Assembly (NCBI RefSeq): GCF_042661465.1
Contig: NZ_JBHSWE010000001.1
Location: 4,340,001-4,404,000 of the forward strand
DNA: 64,000 nucleotides
From: Marinobacterium_A aestuariivivens
GTDB lineage: Bacteria; Pseudomonadota; Gammaproteobacteria; Pseudomonadales; Balneatricaceae
Direction: 5' to 3'
Part shown: positions 26,991-36,177 of the stretch, in pieces
How positions within the stretch are numbered: the first letter of the stretch is position 1
Layout: every line of letters begins with the position of its first letter
The notes under the pieces: model-generated
Told to the model about the DNA's origin: nothing
The model's input: only the letters and a program-made list of their open reading frames with translations
The model's database searches: none
Made by a program: the position numbers and the translations under genes

Positions 26991-27248
26991 TGCCGCTGGC
27001 TTCCTGGGCTTCTCGCCAGAGGGCGGCGATACCGGCCTTGTCAGCATCGCTCAGTCGGTCGACGGCGAAGGCGTTGTCGAGACTGTCGTTGACACCCCTT
27101 CGAGCTGCTCGGCCGAGGCCGGGTCGGCCGCCGCCGCCAGGCTCAGGTGGCCCAGCAGGTAGCTGCAGTAGAACAGCCGGTCGCCGTCTTCGGTGGTCTG
27201 CTCCTGGTCGAGCAGGAACTGGTGCAGGCGGTCGCTGTAATCGGTCAT
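26986..27248 (-). CDS. yfcL: YfcL family protein, one frameshift
   Basis: About 87 residues after bridging a missing base at 27095-27098. The first part reads MTDYSDRLHQFLLDQEQT and the shifted part NAFAVDRLSDADKAGIAALW, which together match the small YfcL family. The function is unknown. The ATG overlaps the DUF3108 gene stop by 4 bases. Without the shift the protein would end in an unrelated Ser/Thr-rich tail. Confidence 0.7.
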
Positions 27249-27958
27249 GGGGTCTCCACCTTTTTCAGTAGCAGTTGCACTTCCTTGCCGTCGCTCTCGA
27301 TCTGGTAGAGCTTGACGATCATGTAGTCGAGTTCGGGGGCGAACCAGATGTAGGTTTCGCGCTTGGCATCGTCGCCGCGGTCGCGCTGCACCTTGATGGC
27401 ATCGAAGTCGCCGGCCGGGGTGCTGACCCTTTCGCTGCCCAGTACCTCGAAGGCGTATTCCTTGAGGCTGCCGCCATCGGCAACGGCATAGTTGAGCGTG
27501 CGCGGCCCGTCGGGCAGGTCCAGCCGCAGCTGCATCTGGTACGACAGCTTGTCGAGGGTGCCGGTCGGGATCTCCATCTGCCATGGCTTGTCATCGACAT
27601 CGTTGGTGACCCGGGCGCGGGCCCAGTCGAAGCTCAGCACGGCATCCCGGGATTTGCCCAGCACCTTGCGGTGGTACTGATACTCCTGGGGCACGATACG
27701 GTTACTGTCGAGCTGAAAGCGGCTGCTTTCCCGGACACCGGCTACGCCGGCGTCGGCGGTGCTGGTCATCACCCAGTGACCGTCGGGGGATTGGCGCAAC
27801 TCGCGGACCGCCTCGACCTCCAGCGGTATGCCGATATCCAGCTTGGAGGCGTAGAGCGCCCTGAAGGGCTTGAGCTCGGTGGCGGTCAGCGCCTGGGCGC
27901 CGAGGCTGCAGCCGATTGTCAGGCCGCAGCAGAGTAGCTGTCTGATCCAGCGGTACAT
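27245..27958 (-). CDS. DUF3108 domain protein (exported)
   Basis: A 237-residue protein with a signal peptide (about residues 1-23, ending AQA) and a beta-rich DUF3108 body. Recognisable blocks are PFRALYASKLDIGIPLEVEA, YQMQLRLDLPDGPRTLNYAV and YIWFAPELDYMIVKLYQIE. It is expected in the periplasm or outer envelope; the function is unknown. It often neighbours purN in gammaproteobacteria, as here, and overlaps the yfcL-like gene by 4 bases. Confidence 0.85.
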   Translation of the reverse strand: MYRWIRQLLCCGLTIGCSLGAQALTATELKPFRALYASKLDIGIPLEVEAVRELRQSPDGHWVMTSTADAGVAGVRESSRFQLDSNRIVPQEYQYHRKVLGKSRDAVLSFDWARARVTNDVDDKPWQMEIPTGTLDKLSYQMQLRLDLPDGPRTLNYAVADGGSLKEYAFEVLGSERVSTPAGDFDAIKVQRDRGDDAKRETYIWFAPELDYMIVKLYQIESDGKEVQLLLKKVETP

Positions 27959-28094
27959 AATTTCTCCGTGGCTTGAAGCCGGGCCCTGACCCTGATCGTT
28001 GCGGAGCCGGCGCTGCAGTCATCTTATCGCCGTCGCATGAACGGTGCCTGACTGTGAGGTCGGGGCCGGCGTTCGAAGCCGCGCCCTGACCGGC

Positions 28095-28742
28095 TCAGGC
28101 GTCCAGGCGGTAACCGGTCGGCGGCAGCAGGGCGCCGTCCAGCGTCACGCCCTCCTGCAACAGCTGCAGGCGGTCGGCGCAGAACCATTCGACGGCCAGC
28201 GGGTAGATCCGGTGCTCGCACTCGTGCACCCGCTGCTGCAGACGGCTGGCGTCGTCGTCCGTTGCCACCGGTACGACCGCCTGTACGACCAGCGGGCCGC
28301 CATCGAGCTCAGGCGTCACGAAGTGCACGGTGCAGCCGTGCTCGGTGTCCCCGGCCTCGAGGGCCCGCTGATGGGTGTTCAGGCCCTTGTAGCGGGGCAA
28401 CAGGGACGGATGGATATTGAACATCCGGCCGAGGTAGTGGCTGACGAACTCGGTCGTCAGGATGCGCATGAAGCCGGCCAGGACCACCAGGTCCGGCTCG
28501 TGACTGTCGATCAGCGCCTGCAGTGCGCTGTCGAAGGCTTCGCGGGAGTCGAATGCCTTGTGGTCGAGCAGTTCGGCCCTGATGCCGGCCTTTTGCGCGC
28601 GTTCCAGACCCAGCACGCCGGGCCTGTTGCTGATCACGGCGACGATGCGCCCGTCGATGCGACCACTGGCGGTCGCATCGATCAACGCCTGCAGATTACT
28701 GCCGCTGCCGGAAATCAGCACGACGATCCGCTTGGTGGCCAT
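28095..28742 (-). CDS. purN: Phosphoribosylglycinamide formyltransferase
   Basis: A 215-residue formyl-THF-dependent GAR transformylase. The phosphate loop is SGSGSNLQALID. The catalytic region is AGFMRILTTEFV, RMFNIHPSLLPRYKGL with the active Asn-His, and HFVTPELDGGP with the active Asp. It carries out the third step of purine synthesis. It starts 2 bases after the purM stop. Confidence 0.95.
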   Translation of the reverse strand: MATKRIVVLISGSGSNLQALIDATASGRIDGRIVAVISNRPGVLGLERAQKAGIRAELLDHKAFDSREAFDSALQALIDSHEPDLVVLAGFMRILTTEFVSHYLGRMFNIHPSLLPRYKGLNTHQRALEAGDTEHGCTVHFVTPELDGGPLVVQAVVPVATDDDASRLQQRVHECEHRIYPLAVEWFCADRLQLLQEGVTLDGALLPPTGYRLDA

Positions 28743-28744
28743 GC

Positions 28745-29803
28745 TCAGGCCCCCGGGCCGCGCAGCTCGACCTGCTCCTCGCCGTCACCGGCGTGCTCGA
28801 TCTGGCCGATCACCCAGGCCCGTTCGCCGGCTTCGCCCAGCAGCTTCAGCGCCTCGTCGGTGCGCTCGGCCGGAACGGCGATGACCATGCCGACGCCGCA
28901 GTTGAAGGTGCGATACATCTCGCGGGCTTCGACGTTGCCCTCTCGCTGCAGCCACTGGAATACCGGCGGTAGTTCCCAGGAAGCGGTATTGATCACCGCC
29001 TTGGCGGACTTCGGCAGCACGCGGGGGATGTTTTCCAGCAGGCCGCCGCCGGTGATATGGGACAGGGCATTGACCTGGCTCTGTCTGATCAGCTGAAGCA
29101 GTGGTTTGACGTAGATGCGGGTCGGCGCCATCAGGGCGTCGGCCAGGGTGGCATCGCCCATCGGCTGCTGCAGGTCGGCCTGGCTGACCTCGATGATCTT
29201 GCGGATCAGTGAATAGCCGTTGGAGTGGGGCCCCGAGGAGGCGAGTGCGATCAGGCTGTCGCCGGCCTGCACGCGGCTGCCGTCGATGATCTCGTCCTTT
29301 TCGACCACGCCGACACAGAAGCCGGCCAGGTCGTAGTCTTCGCCTTCGTACATGCCCGGCATCTCGGCGGTTTCGCCGCCGACCAGCGCCGCACCGGCCA
29401 GTTCGCAGCCACGGCCGATGCCGGTCACGACGTCGGCGGCGGTGTCCACATTCAGTTTGCCGGTGGCGTAGTAGTCGAGGAAGAACAGCGGTTCGGCGCC
29501 GGCCACCACCAGGTCGTTGACGCACATGCCGACCAGGTCGATGCCGATGCTGTCGTGCTTTTTCAGGTCCATGGCCAGGCGCAGCTTGGTTCCGACGCCA
29601 TCGGTACCGGATACCAGCACGGGCTGGCGGTAGCCGGCCGGGATTTCGCACAGGGCGCCAAAACCGCCGAGTCCGCCGAGGACTTCAGGGCGTGCCGTGC
29701 GCTTGGCGACTCCCTTGATGCGATCGACCAGGGCATTGCCCGCGTCGATGTCGACACCAGCGTCTTTGTAGCTCAGTGATGTTTTGTCGGAACCGGTAGA
29801 CAT
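28745..29803 (-). CDS. purM: Phosphoribosylformylglycinamidine cyclo-ligase
   Basis: A 352-residue AIR synthetase. Typical blocks are SLSYKDAGVDIDAGNALVDR, LVSGTDGVGTKLRLAMDL, ALVGGETAEMPGMYEGEDYD, SSGPHSNGYSLIRKI and ITGGGLLENIPRVLP. It carries out the fifth step of purine synthesis in the cytoplasm. It is the first gene of the purM-purN operon and divergent from the DUF2066-perM-hda genes, the common gammaproteobacterial layout. Confidence 0.96.
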   Translation of the reverse strand: MSTGSDKTSLSYKDAGVDIDAGNALVDRIKGVAKRTARPEVLGGLGGFGALCEIPAGYRQPVLVSGTDGVGTKLRLAMDLKKHDSIGIDLVGMCVNDLVVAGAEPLFFLDYYATGKLNVDTAADVVTGIGRGCELAGAALVGGETAEMPGMYEGEDYDLAGFCVGVVEKDEIIDGSRVQAGDSLIALASSGPHSNGYSLIRKIIEVSQADLQQPMGDATLADALMAPTRIYVKPLLQLIRQSQVNALSHITGGGLLENIPRVLPKSAKAVINTASWELPPVFQWLQREGNVEAREMYRTFNCGVGMVIAVPAERTDEALKLLGEAGERAWVIGQIEHAGDGEEQVELRGPGA

Positions 29804-29938
29804 GTATCAGGTAACCTTTAAGCAACTGAATGGGGCGAAAAACAAGGCGGTATTCTATCAGGTTGCTCGTGGGGCGGCTATTGTATGTTAGAGTTTGGGC
29901 GGAAGCCTGTCCGCCTCCGGAGTGCTAGGGATTTCTCC

Positions 29939-30984
29939 ATGATTATCAAAAGGTTGCTTCGACTGCTGCCGTTCGTCGCGATGCTCTGGACGTTGCCGGT
30001 ACCGGCGCTGACGGTGTCGGGGCTGTACAGTGCCGAGCTGGAGGTGCAGCAGCTGGACCAGGCGCCGTCGCCGGAGCAGACGGCCCGGGGCTTGCCCAGG
30101 TTCTGGTCAAGCTCAGCGGGCAGCGGGACCCGGCGGCTCTGCCGGGCTACGCCTCGGTCATCGAGCAGGCGCCGATGCTGCTGAGTCAGTATCGCTACCG
30201 CCCGCTGGCGGACGGTGCGACCCTCGAACTGCATTACGACCAGATGCTGCTGGATGGGTTGCTCGAAGAGGCCGGCATCCGCGGTCCGGGGGCGCAACGC
30301 CCGGCGCTGCTGCTGTGGCTGGTGGTGGTCGAGGACGGGGTGTCGGAATATGTGGCGCCCGGGCACCCTGCACTGAATGCGCTCGAAACCCAGGCCCGGC
30401 GCCGCGGTTTACCCCTGCAATTGCCGCTGCTGGATCTGGAGGATCAGCAGCAGTTGCCACCGGAGCGGCTCTGGGCGCTGCCGGAGGAGGCGGTGCGTCG
30501 TACTTCAGGCCGCTACCGGCCCGACGCCATTCTGGTGGGGCGCCTCGAGTCCGCAGGTGGCGCCTGGCGCAGCGAGTTCCGTCTGTTCGACAAGGCGGGC
30601 GAGCGGGCCGTCACGCCCGAAGGCGAGCTGGCGCCGCAGATGGTGACGGTTGTCGACCGGGCCGCCGACCGGCTGTTCGGCGGAGCAGAGCGGCAGGCTT
30701 TCAGCTACCGTCCCCGTGGGCTGGTGCTTAAGGTCGAGGGGGTCGAGAACCAGGAGGCCTACCTGCAACTGGTCGGTCTGCTGCGTCAGACTCAGGGCGT
30801 CTCGGCGGTCTTCCCCGAGCGTTTCGCCCATGGCGGGCTGCAGCTGCGGTTGCAGCTCGACACCAGTGTGCAGCGGCTGCAGCAGTCTCTGGATCTGGAA
30901 AGCCGTCTCGAGGCGGTGCCCCTGATCGGTTACGGTCAGATGGATGAAACCGGCGTGCTGCAGTATCGCTGGCGTGGACAATAG
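29939..30984 (+). CDS. DUF2066 domain exported protein, one frameshift
   Basis: About 348 residues after bridging a missing base in the G run at 30087-30090. The N-terminus has a signal peptide (LLPFVAMLWTLPVPALT). After the shift the family core reads GLAQVLVKLSGQRDPAALPG and LLSQYRYRPL. The function is unknown and the location presumably periplasmic. It always tends to sit between purM and the perM/hda pair, as here. Confidence 0.8.
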
Positions 30985-31023
30985 CAGGCCAAACAGCAGG
31001 CCCAGTGCCGGGAGAGCAAGGGA

Positions 31024-32120
31024 ATGACCGAGTCGCAACGCTGGTTTCTACTGATCTGCACGCTGGTGCTGGGGGCGTTGATCTATCTGCTGGCGCCGAT
31101 CCTCTCGCCCTTTCTGGTTGCGGCGCTGCTGGCCTATCTGTTCGACCCGGTCGTCGACCGCCTCGAGGCCAGTCATTTCAACCGCACCGGCGCGGTGGTG
31201 GCGGTTTTTGTACTGCTGACCACGCTGCTGGCGGTCTCGGTGCTGCTGCTGCTGCCTCAGCTGGGAAGGCAGATTCAGGTGCTGATCGAGCGAATTCCGG
31301 TGATGCTCGAGCTGTTCGAGCAGCGGCTGTTGCCGCAGTTGGAAGGGCTGCTGGGCGTCGACTTGGCGGCGCTGGATGTCGGCAGTCTGAAAACGCTGGT
31401 GCTGGGAAACTGGCAGGAAACCGGCAACCTGATGGCAAGGCTTGCCGGCGGTCTGACCCGCTCGGGGCTGGTGGTGGTGGCCTGGGTCGCCAATCTTGTG
31501 CTGATCCCGGTGGTGATGTTCTACCTGCTGCGCGACTGGGACATCATGATGGCGCGCATTCGCATGCTGTTGCCGCTTTATCTCGAGCCCCGGGTATCCC
31601 TCTGGGCGCGGGAGTGCGACGAGGTGCTCGGCGCCTTCGTCAAGGGGCAGTTGCTGGTGATGCTGGCGCTTGGCTTCATTTATGCCGTCGGTCTTTGGCT
31701 GGTAGGGCTTGATATTGCGCTGTTGATTGGTATGCTGGCCGGCCTTGCCAGTATCGTCCCCTACATGGGGTTCATCATCGGCATCCTCGTGGCCAGCATT
31801 GCAGCCTTCATCCAGTTCCAGGATCCGATGATACTGGTCTGGGTTGCCGTGGTGTTCGGTATCGGTCAGGCGCTCGAAGGCATGGTGCTGACGCCGCTGA
31901 TGGTCGGGGATCGCATCGGTCTGCATCCGGTGGCGGTGATTTTCGCGATCATGGCAGGTGGACAGCTGTTCGGCTTCGTCGGCATCCTGCTGGCGTTGCC
32001 GGTTGCGGCGGTGATCATGGTGCTATTGCGTCATCTGCACCAGGGTACAAGAGCAGCACGCTGTATGGTTCGGCACGGGGTGTCGAAGTGGAATTGCGCA
32101 ATACAGAAGCGGATGAATAA
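31024..32120 (+). CDS. perM: AI-2E/PerM family permease, one frameshift near the 3' end
   Basis: About 365 residues. Hydrophobic helices at both ends flank a helical soluble insert (about 75-145), with family blocks VVMFYLLRDWDIMMARI, SIVPYMGFIIGI and GDRIGLHPVAVIFAIM. At 32043-32045 one G is missing. In the next frame the tail reads YKSSTLYGSARGVEVELRN and stops at a TAA overlapping the hda start. Read as given, it would be fused to hda, which I consider an artefact. The exported substrate is unknown. Confidence 0.85.
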
Positions 32121-32817
32121 CACGGCACCTTTCCAGCTCCCGCTGGGCGTCTCGTTACGCGACGACGCACGTTTCGAGAACTTCCTGACCGGGGCCAACG
32201 GCCTGGCTTGCGCGATGCTGCAGCAGGCCGCCCAGGGGCAGGGCGAGCTGCTGCTCTATCTGTGGGGCGCGCCCGGCGTGGGTTGCACCCACCTGCTGCA
32301 GGCCGCCTGTCACTCGGCGGAGCCTGTGCGACGCAGTGCCGTCTATCTGCCCCTGGAGGAGCTGATCCATCTGGGGCCCGGCATTCTCGAGGGCATGGAG
32401 CACCTCGACCTGGTCTGCATCGACAGTGTCCAGCTGATCGCGGGCAATCGCCTCTGGGAAGAGGGGCTGTTTCATTTCTTCAACCGCATTCGCGCCCAGA
32501 ACAACCGGCTGGTGGTCGCCGCCGATCGCGCGCCGCGCCAGTTGGGACTCAACCTGCCGGACCTGCTGTCGCGGCTGAGCTGGGGCATGGTATTCCAGCT
32601 GCATCCGCTGCCGGACGAAGACAAGGAGCGGGCACTGCAGCTGCGGGCTCAGGCGCGCGGTTTTCAGCTCTCGACCGAAGTCGTGCGCTACCTGACGCAC
32701 CATGCCAGTCGCGACATGGGTGACCTGTTCGAGCTGCTGGAGCGACTCGATCGTGCCTCCCTCAGTGCCAAGCGCAAGATCACCATCCCGTTCGTCAAGC
32801 AGGAGATGGGCTGGTAG
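32113..32817 (+). CDS. hda: DnaA regulatory inactivator Hda
   Basis: A 234-residue AAA+ protein related to DnaA. The clamp-binding motif QLPLGVSL is near the N-terminus, Walker A is degenerate (WGAPGVGCTHLLQAA, Cys replacing Lys), Walker B is DLVCIDSVQLI and the C-terminus has the Hda lid. It binds the beta clamp and stimulates ATP hydrolysis by DnaA, preventing re-initiation. Its ATG overlaps the perM stop by 8 bases. The Walker A lysine change recalls the variable P-loops seen in Hda homologues. Confidence 0.88.
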   Translation: MNNTAPFQLPLGVSLRDDARFENFLTGANGLACAMLQQAAQGQGELLLYLWGAPGVGCTHLLQAACHSAEPVRRSAVYLPLEELIHLGPGILEGMEHLDLVCIDSVQLIAGNRLWEEGLFHFFNRIRAQNNRLVVAADRAPRQLGLNLPDLLSRLSWGMVFQLHPLPDEDKERALQLRAQARGFQLSTEVVRYLTHHASRDMGDLFELLERLDRASLSAKRKITIPFVKQEMGW

Positions 32818-32901
32818 CCGGACGTCGGCTGCTATGCTTTTGTGCGGGCCCGGGCGCAGTGCGGGTCTTGTCGGAATCGCAATCGGACGAACGGACCAGC
32901 C

Positions 32902-33615
32902 ATGTATCGGGTGATCGACCAACAGCCGGATTTTTTGCTGATCGACAAGTCGCCGGGCGTCTCGGTCCACAAGGATCAGGCGGAGGGCGGGCTGGCGATG
33001 GCGCTGGAGGCGGATTTCGGCGAGTCGCTGCACATGGTGCACCGTCTCGATCGTATGACCTCGGGGCTGATACTCTTTGCGCGCCATCCCAGGGCGGCCG
33101 CGCAGCTGGCGGCGCTGTTTCGCGAACGGCAGGTGGACAAGTTTTATCTGGCACTGTCGGATCGCAAGCCTAACCGCAAGCAGGGGCTGGTGCGGGGCGA
33201 TATGGTCCGCAGTCGCCGAGGCGGGTGGCGGCTGACGAAAACCCTGGTCAATCCGGCATTGACGCAGTTTTCAAGCGTCTCGGTGCGCGCCAATGAGCGG
33301 CTTTTCCTGTTGCGTCCGCTCACCGGACGGACCCATCAGCTGCGGGTGGCGCTCAAGAGTCTGGGTGCGCCCATCATCGGAGACCCGGCTTATCACGAGC
33401 GGTTGGAGGGGATCGAGGATCGGGGTTATCTCCACGCCTGGGCGCTGGACTTCGAGCTGAACGGCAGGCGCTACCGCTACCGGTGCGATCCAGCGATCGG
33501 CGAGCGTTTTCGGACCGAGGCCTTCGCCGCTGCGCTCGGGCTCTGGCGCGATCCCTGGGCGCTGGACTGGCCCGCGGTGCCGGGACTTCATTCGCCACAG
33601 GGGCAGTCGCGCTGA
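32902..33615 (+). CDS. RluA-family pseudouridine synthase (TIGR01621-like)
   Basis: A 237-residue enzyme with the catalytic motif HRLDRMTSGLILFAR and RNA-binding blocks RPLTGRTHQLRVALKSLGAP and YLHAWAL. It isomerises uridine in rRNA or tRNA; the exact target is not known. It lacks an S4 domain, which fits the short RluA-like subgroup. The start MYRVIDQQPDFLLIDKSPG gives the expected beginning of the catalytic domain. Confidence 0.88.
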   Translation: MYRVIDQQPDFLLIDKSPGVSVHKDQAEGGLAMALEADFGESLHMVHRLDRMTSGLILFARHPRAAAQLAALFRERQVDKFYLALSDRKPNRKQGLVRGDMVRSRRGGWRLTKTLVNPALTQFSSVSVRANERLFLLRPLTGRTHQLRVALKSLGAPIIGDPAYHERLEGIEDRGYLHAWALDFELNGRRYRYRCDPAIGERFRTEAFAAALGLWRDPWALDWPAVPGLHSPQGQSR

Positions 33616-33642
33616 CAGGACAATAGATTGCAGAGTAAAGAG

Positions 33643-33858
33643 ATGACAGACGAACGGAAGATGCGGGACTTTGGTGCCCGCGACCGGCAGGAACAGCAGG
33701 CCTTTCTCGAGCAGACCTGGTGCGACAACTGCCTGAAGGCGAATCTGGGCATGTCCGATCCGGTCGAGTACGAGCTCAAGGGGGTCGTCTATATCGAAGG
33801 CCGTTGCCTGGGCTGCGGTCAGCCGGTGCTGACCGAACTGACCGACGAAGATTTCTGA
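33643..33858 (+). CDS. Small zinc-ribbon-like protein
   Basis: A 71-residue protein with two CxxC pairs (WCDNCLKAN and CLGCGQPV), which suggests a structural zinc site. The N-terminal part is acidic and helical. The function is unknown. It lies 27 bases after the pseudouridine synthase and 15 bases before tcdA, so it is probably co-transcribed. A TTG start at 33628 with AGGA 7 bases upstream is an equally reasonable alternative (76 residues). Confidence 0.65.
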   Translation: MTDERKMRDFGARDRQEQQAFLEQTWCDNCLKANLGMSDPVEYELKGVVYIEGRCLGCGQPVLTELTDEDF

Positions 33859-33873
33859 GAGGACGACAAACCC

Positions 33874-34686
33874 TTGTCTGACGCGTTTGATAATCGCTTT
33901 GGTGGCAGCCGGCGGCTGTACGGCGCCGATGCGGTGGATCTTTACCGCCGTAGCCATGTCTGTGTCATCGGTATCGGTGGCGTCGGTTCCTGGGTGGCGG
34001 AAGCGCTGGCCCGCACCGCGATCGGGCGTATCACCCTGATAGACCTCGATGATATCTGCGTGACCAATACCAATCGCCAGATTCATGCCCTTGGCGGTAA
34101 TATCGGCCGTGCCAAGGTCGAGGTGATGGCCGAACGGATAATGGCGATCAATCCCGAATGCAAGGTGCAGTCGGTCGAGGAGTTCATCACCCGCGACAAT
34201 ATCCCCGAGCTGATCAGTCGTGAATACGATTATGTCGTCGATGCGATCGACAGCCTGCGGGAAAAGTCGGCGCTGATCGCCCACTGCAGGCGTCAGAAAA
34301 TTCCGCTGATTACCGTGGGTGGAGCCGGCGGCCAGACCGATCCGACGCGGGTGCAGATCGCCGATCTCAGCCGCACCAGTCAGGACCCGCTGGCCGCCAA
34401 GGTGCGTGCCTTCCTGCGGCGCCATTACGGCTTCAGCAAGTCGAAGAAGTTCGGTGTCGACTGCGTCTATTCCACCGAGCAACTGGTCTATCCTCAGCCT
34501 GACGGCAGCGTCTGTCAGCAGAAAACCCTGAGTGATGGCGGTACGCGGCTGGACTGCGACGGCGGCTTCGGCGCCTCTGTCTGCGTCACGGCGACATTCG
34601 GTTTCGTCGCGGTCTCGCGGGTGCTGCAAAAGCTCGTCGAGCGTGACGCGCGGCGTCAGGCGGCGGCTGCTTTATCGGGCGACTGA
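33874..34686 (+). CDS. tcdA: tRNA threonylcarbamoyladenosine dehydratase
   Basis: A 270-residue E1-like ThiF-family enzyme starting at TTG. The ATP-binding motif is VIGIGGVGSWVAEALART, with the adenylation region TLIDLDDICVTNTNRQIHAL and the family tail DCVYSTEQLVYPQPDGSVC. It cyclises t6A to ct6A in tRNAs decoding ANN codons. Its last ~40 codons (from GGFGASVCVTATFGF) are the parent of a tandem array immediately downstream. The copy in the gene is intact. Confidence 0.93.
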   Translation: MSDAFDNRFGGSRRLYGADAVDLYRRSHVCVIGIGGVGSWVAEALARTAIGRITLIDLDDICVTNTNRQIHALGGNIGRAKVEVMAERIMAINPECKVQSVEEFITRDNIPELISREYDYVVDAIDSLREKSALIAHCRRQKIPLITVGGAGGQTDPTRVQIADLSRTSQDPLAAKVRAFLRRHYGFSKSKKFGVDCVYSTEQLVYPQPDGSVCQQKTLSDGGTRLDCDGGFGASVCVTATFGFVAVSRVLQKLVERDARRQAAAALSGD

Positions 34687-36093
34687 ATCCCAAGGCGTTT
34701 CCGTCGATGGCGGTTTCGGTCTGTCGCCCCGGTGTCTGCGTCAGGGTAACCTTCGGTTTCGTCGCGGTGTCGCGGGTACTGCAAAAGCTCGTCGAGCGCG
34801 ACGCGCGGCGTCAGGTGACGGCTGCTTTATCGGGCGACTGAATCCTCACGGCCATTGCCGTCGACGGCGGTTTCGGTCGGTCTCCCCGGTGTCTGCGTCA
34901 CGGCAACCTTCGGTTTCGTCGCGGTGTCGCGGGTGCTGCAAAAGCTGGTCGAGCGCGACGCGCGGCGTCAGGTGACGGCTGCTTTATCGGGCGACTGAAT
35001 CCTCACGGCCATTGCCGTCGACGGCGGTTTCGGTCGGTCTCCCTGGTGTCTGCGTCACGGCGACATTCGGTTTCGTCGCGGTCTCGCGGGTGCTGCAAAA
35101 GCTCGTCGAGCGTGACGCGCGGCGTCAGGCGGCGGCTGCTTTATCGGGCGACTGAATCCCAAGGCGTTTCCGTCGATGGCGGTTTCGGTCTGTCGCCCCG
35201 GTGTCTGCGTCAGGGTAACCTTCGGTTTCGTCGCGGTGTCGCGGGTGCTGCAAAAGCTGGTCGAGCGCGACGCGCGGCGTCAGGTGACGGCTGCTTTATC
35301 GGGCGACTGAATCCTCACGGCCATTGCCGTCGACGGCGGTTTCGGTCGGTCTCCCTGGTGTCTGCGTCACGGCGACATTCGGTTTCGTCGCGGTGTCGCG
35401 GGTACTGCAAAAGCTCGTCGAGCGCGACGCGCGGCGTCAGGTGACGGCTGCTTTATCGGGCGACTGAATCCTCACGGCCATTGCCGTCGACGGCGGTTTC
35501 GGTCGGTCTCCTGGTGTCTGCGTCACGGCAACCTTCGGTTTCGTCGCGGTGTCGCGGGTGCTGCAAAAACTCGTCGAGCGCGACGCGCGGCGTCAGGCGG
35601 CGGCTGCTTTATCGGGCGACTGAATCCTCACGGCCATTGCCGTCGACGGCGGTTTCGGTCGGTCTCCCCGGTGTCTGCGTCAGGGTAACCTTCGGCTTCG
35701 TCGCGGTGTCGCGGGTGCTGCAAAAGCTCGTCGAGCGCGACGCGCGGCGTCAGGTGACGGCTACTTTTTCGGGCGACTGAATCCTCACGGCCATTGCCGT
35801 CGACGGCGGATTCGGTCGGTCTCCTGGTGTCTGCGTCAGGGTGACATTCGGTTTCGTCACGGTGTCGCGGGTGCTGCAAAAGCTCGTCGAGCGTGACGCG
35901 CGGCGTCAGGCAGCGGCTGCTTTATCGGGCGGCTGAATCCTCCCGGCCATTGCCGTCGACGGCGGTTTCAGTCGGTCTCCCTGGTGTCTGCGTCACGGCA
36001 ACCTTCGGTTTCGTCGCGGTCTCGCGGGTGCTGCAAAAGCTCGTCGAGCGTGACGCGCGGCGTCAGGCGGCGGCTGCTTTATCGGGCGTCTGA
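34562..36093 (+). repeat. Tandem array: gene copy plus nine further copies of the tcdA 3' end (period 155-157 bp)
   Basis: The motif GTCTGCGTCA recurs at 34579 (in tcdA), 34734, 34891, 35048, 35203, 35360, 35516, 35673, 35829 and 35986. Spacings are 155, 157, 157, 155, 157, 156, 157, 156 and 157. Each unit carries about 115 bases matching the tcdA tail up to and including the stop (CTGCAAAAGCTCGTCGAGCG ... TTATCGGGCGACTGA). A ~40-base linker follows, of two types (AAGGCGTTTCCGTCGATGG or TCACGGCCATTGCCGTCGAC). Copies 0-1-2 and 3-4-5 share the same linker order, a higher-order repeat of ~469 bases. No unit has its own credible start codon. Confidence 0.95.
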
Positions 36094-36095
36094 AT

Positions 36096-36157
36096 TCGCT
36101 CGCAGAGCGAGCTCCCACAAAACGGAGTGTCGGGCGGCTATGTGGGAGCCCGGTCCC
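36096..36157. repeat. REP/BIME element at the end of the tandem array
   Basis: GCTCGC-AGA-GCGAGC hairpin, then GCTCCCACA inverted against TGTGGGAGC. It is the widespread Pseudomonas-like REP sequence type and immediately abuts the last array unit. Confidence 0.65.
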
Positions 36158-36177
36158 CCGGTCCCCCCGGGCGAATC

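Noticed and set aside
31024..32817. Natural PerM-Hda fusion protein
   Set aside because: One missing G explains it; the bridged permease tail and overlapping stop/start match the normal gene pair.
34532..35780. Several 100-150 codon open frames over the tcdA array
   Set aside because: They are out-of-frame readings of the repeated tcdA tail, rich in Arg/Ser, without ribosome sites.
34562..36093. CRISPR-like regular array
   Set aside because: The period is ~156 bases, the repeated part is long and coding-derived, and the linkers are only two recurring types. There are no short repeats, unique spacers or cas genes.
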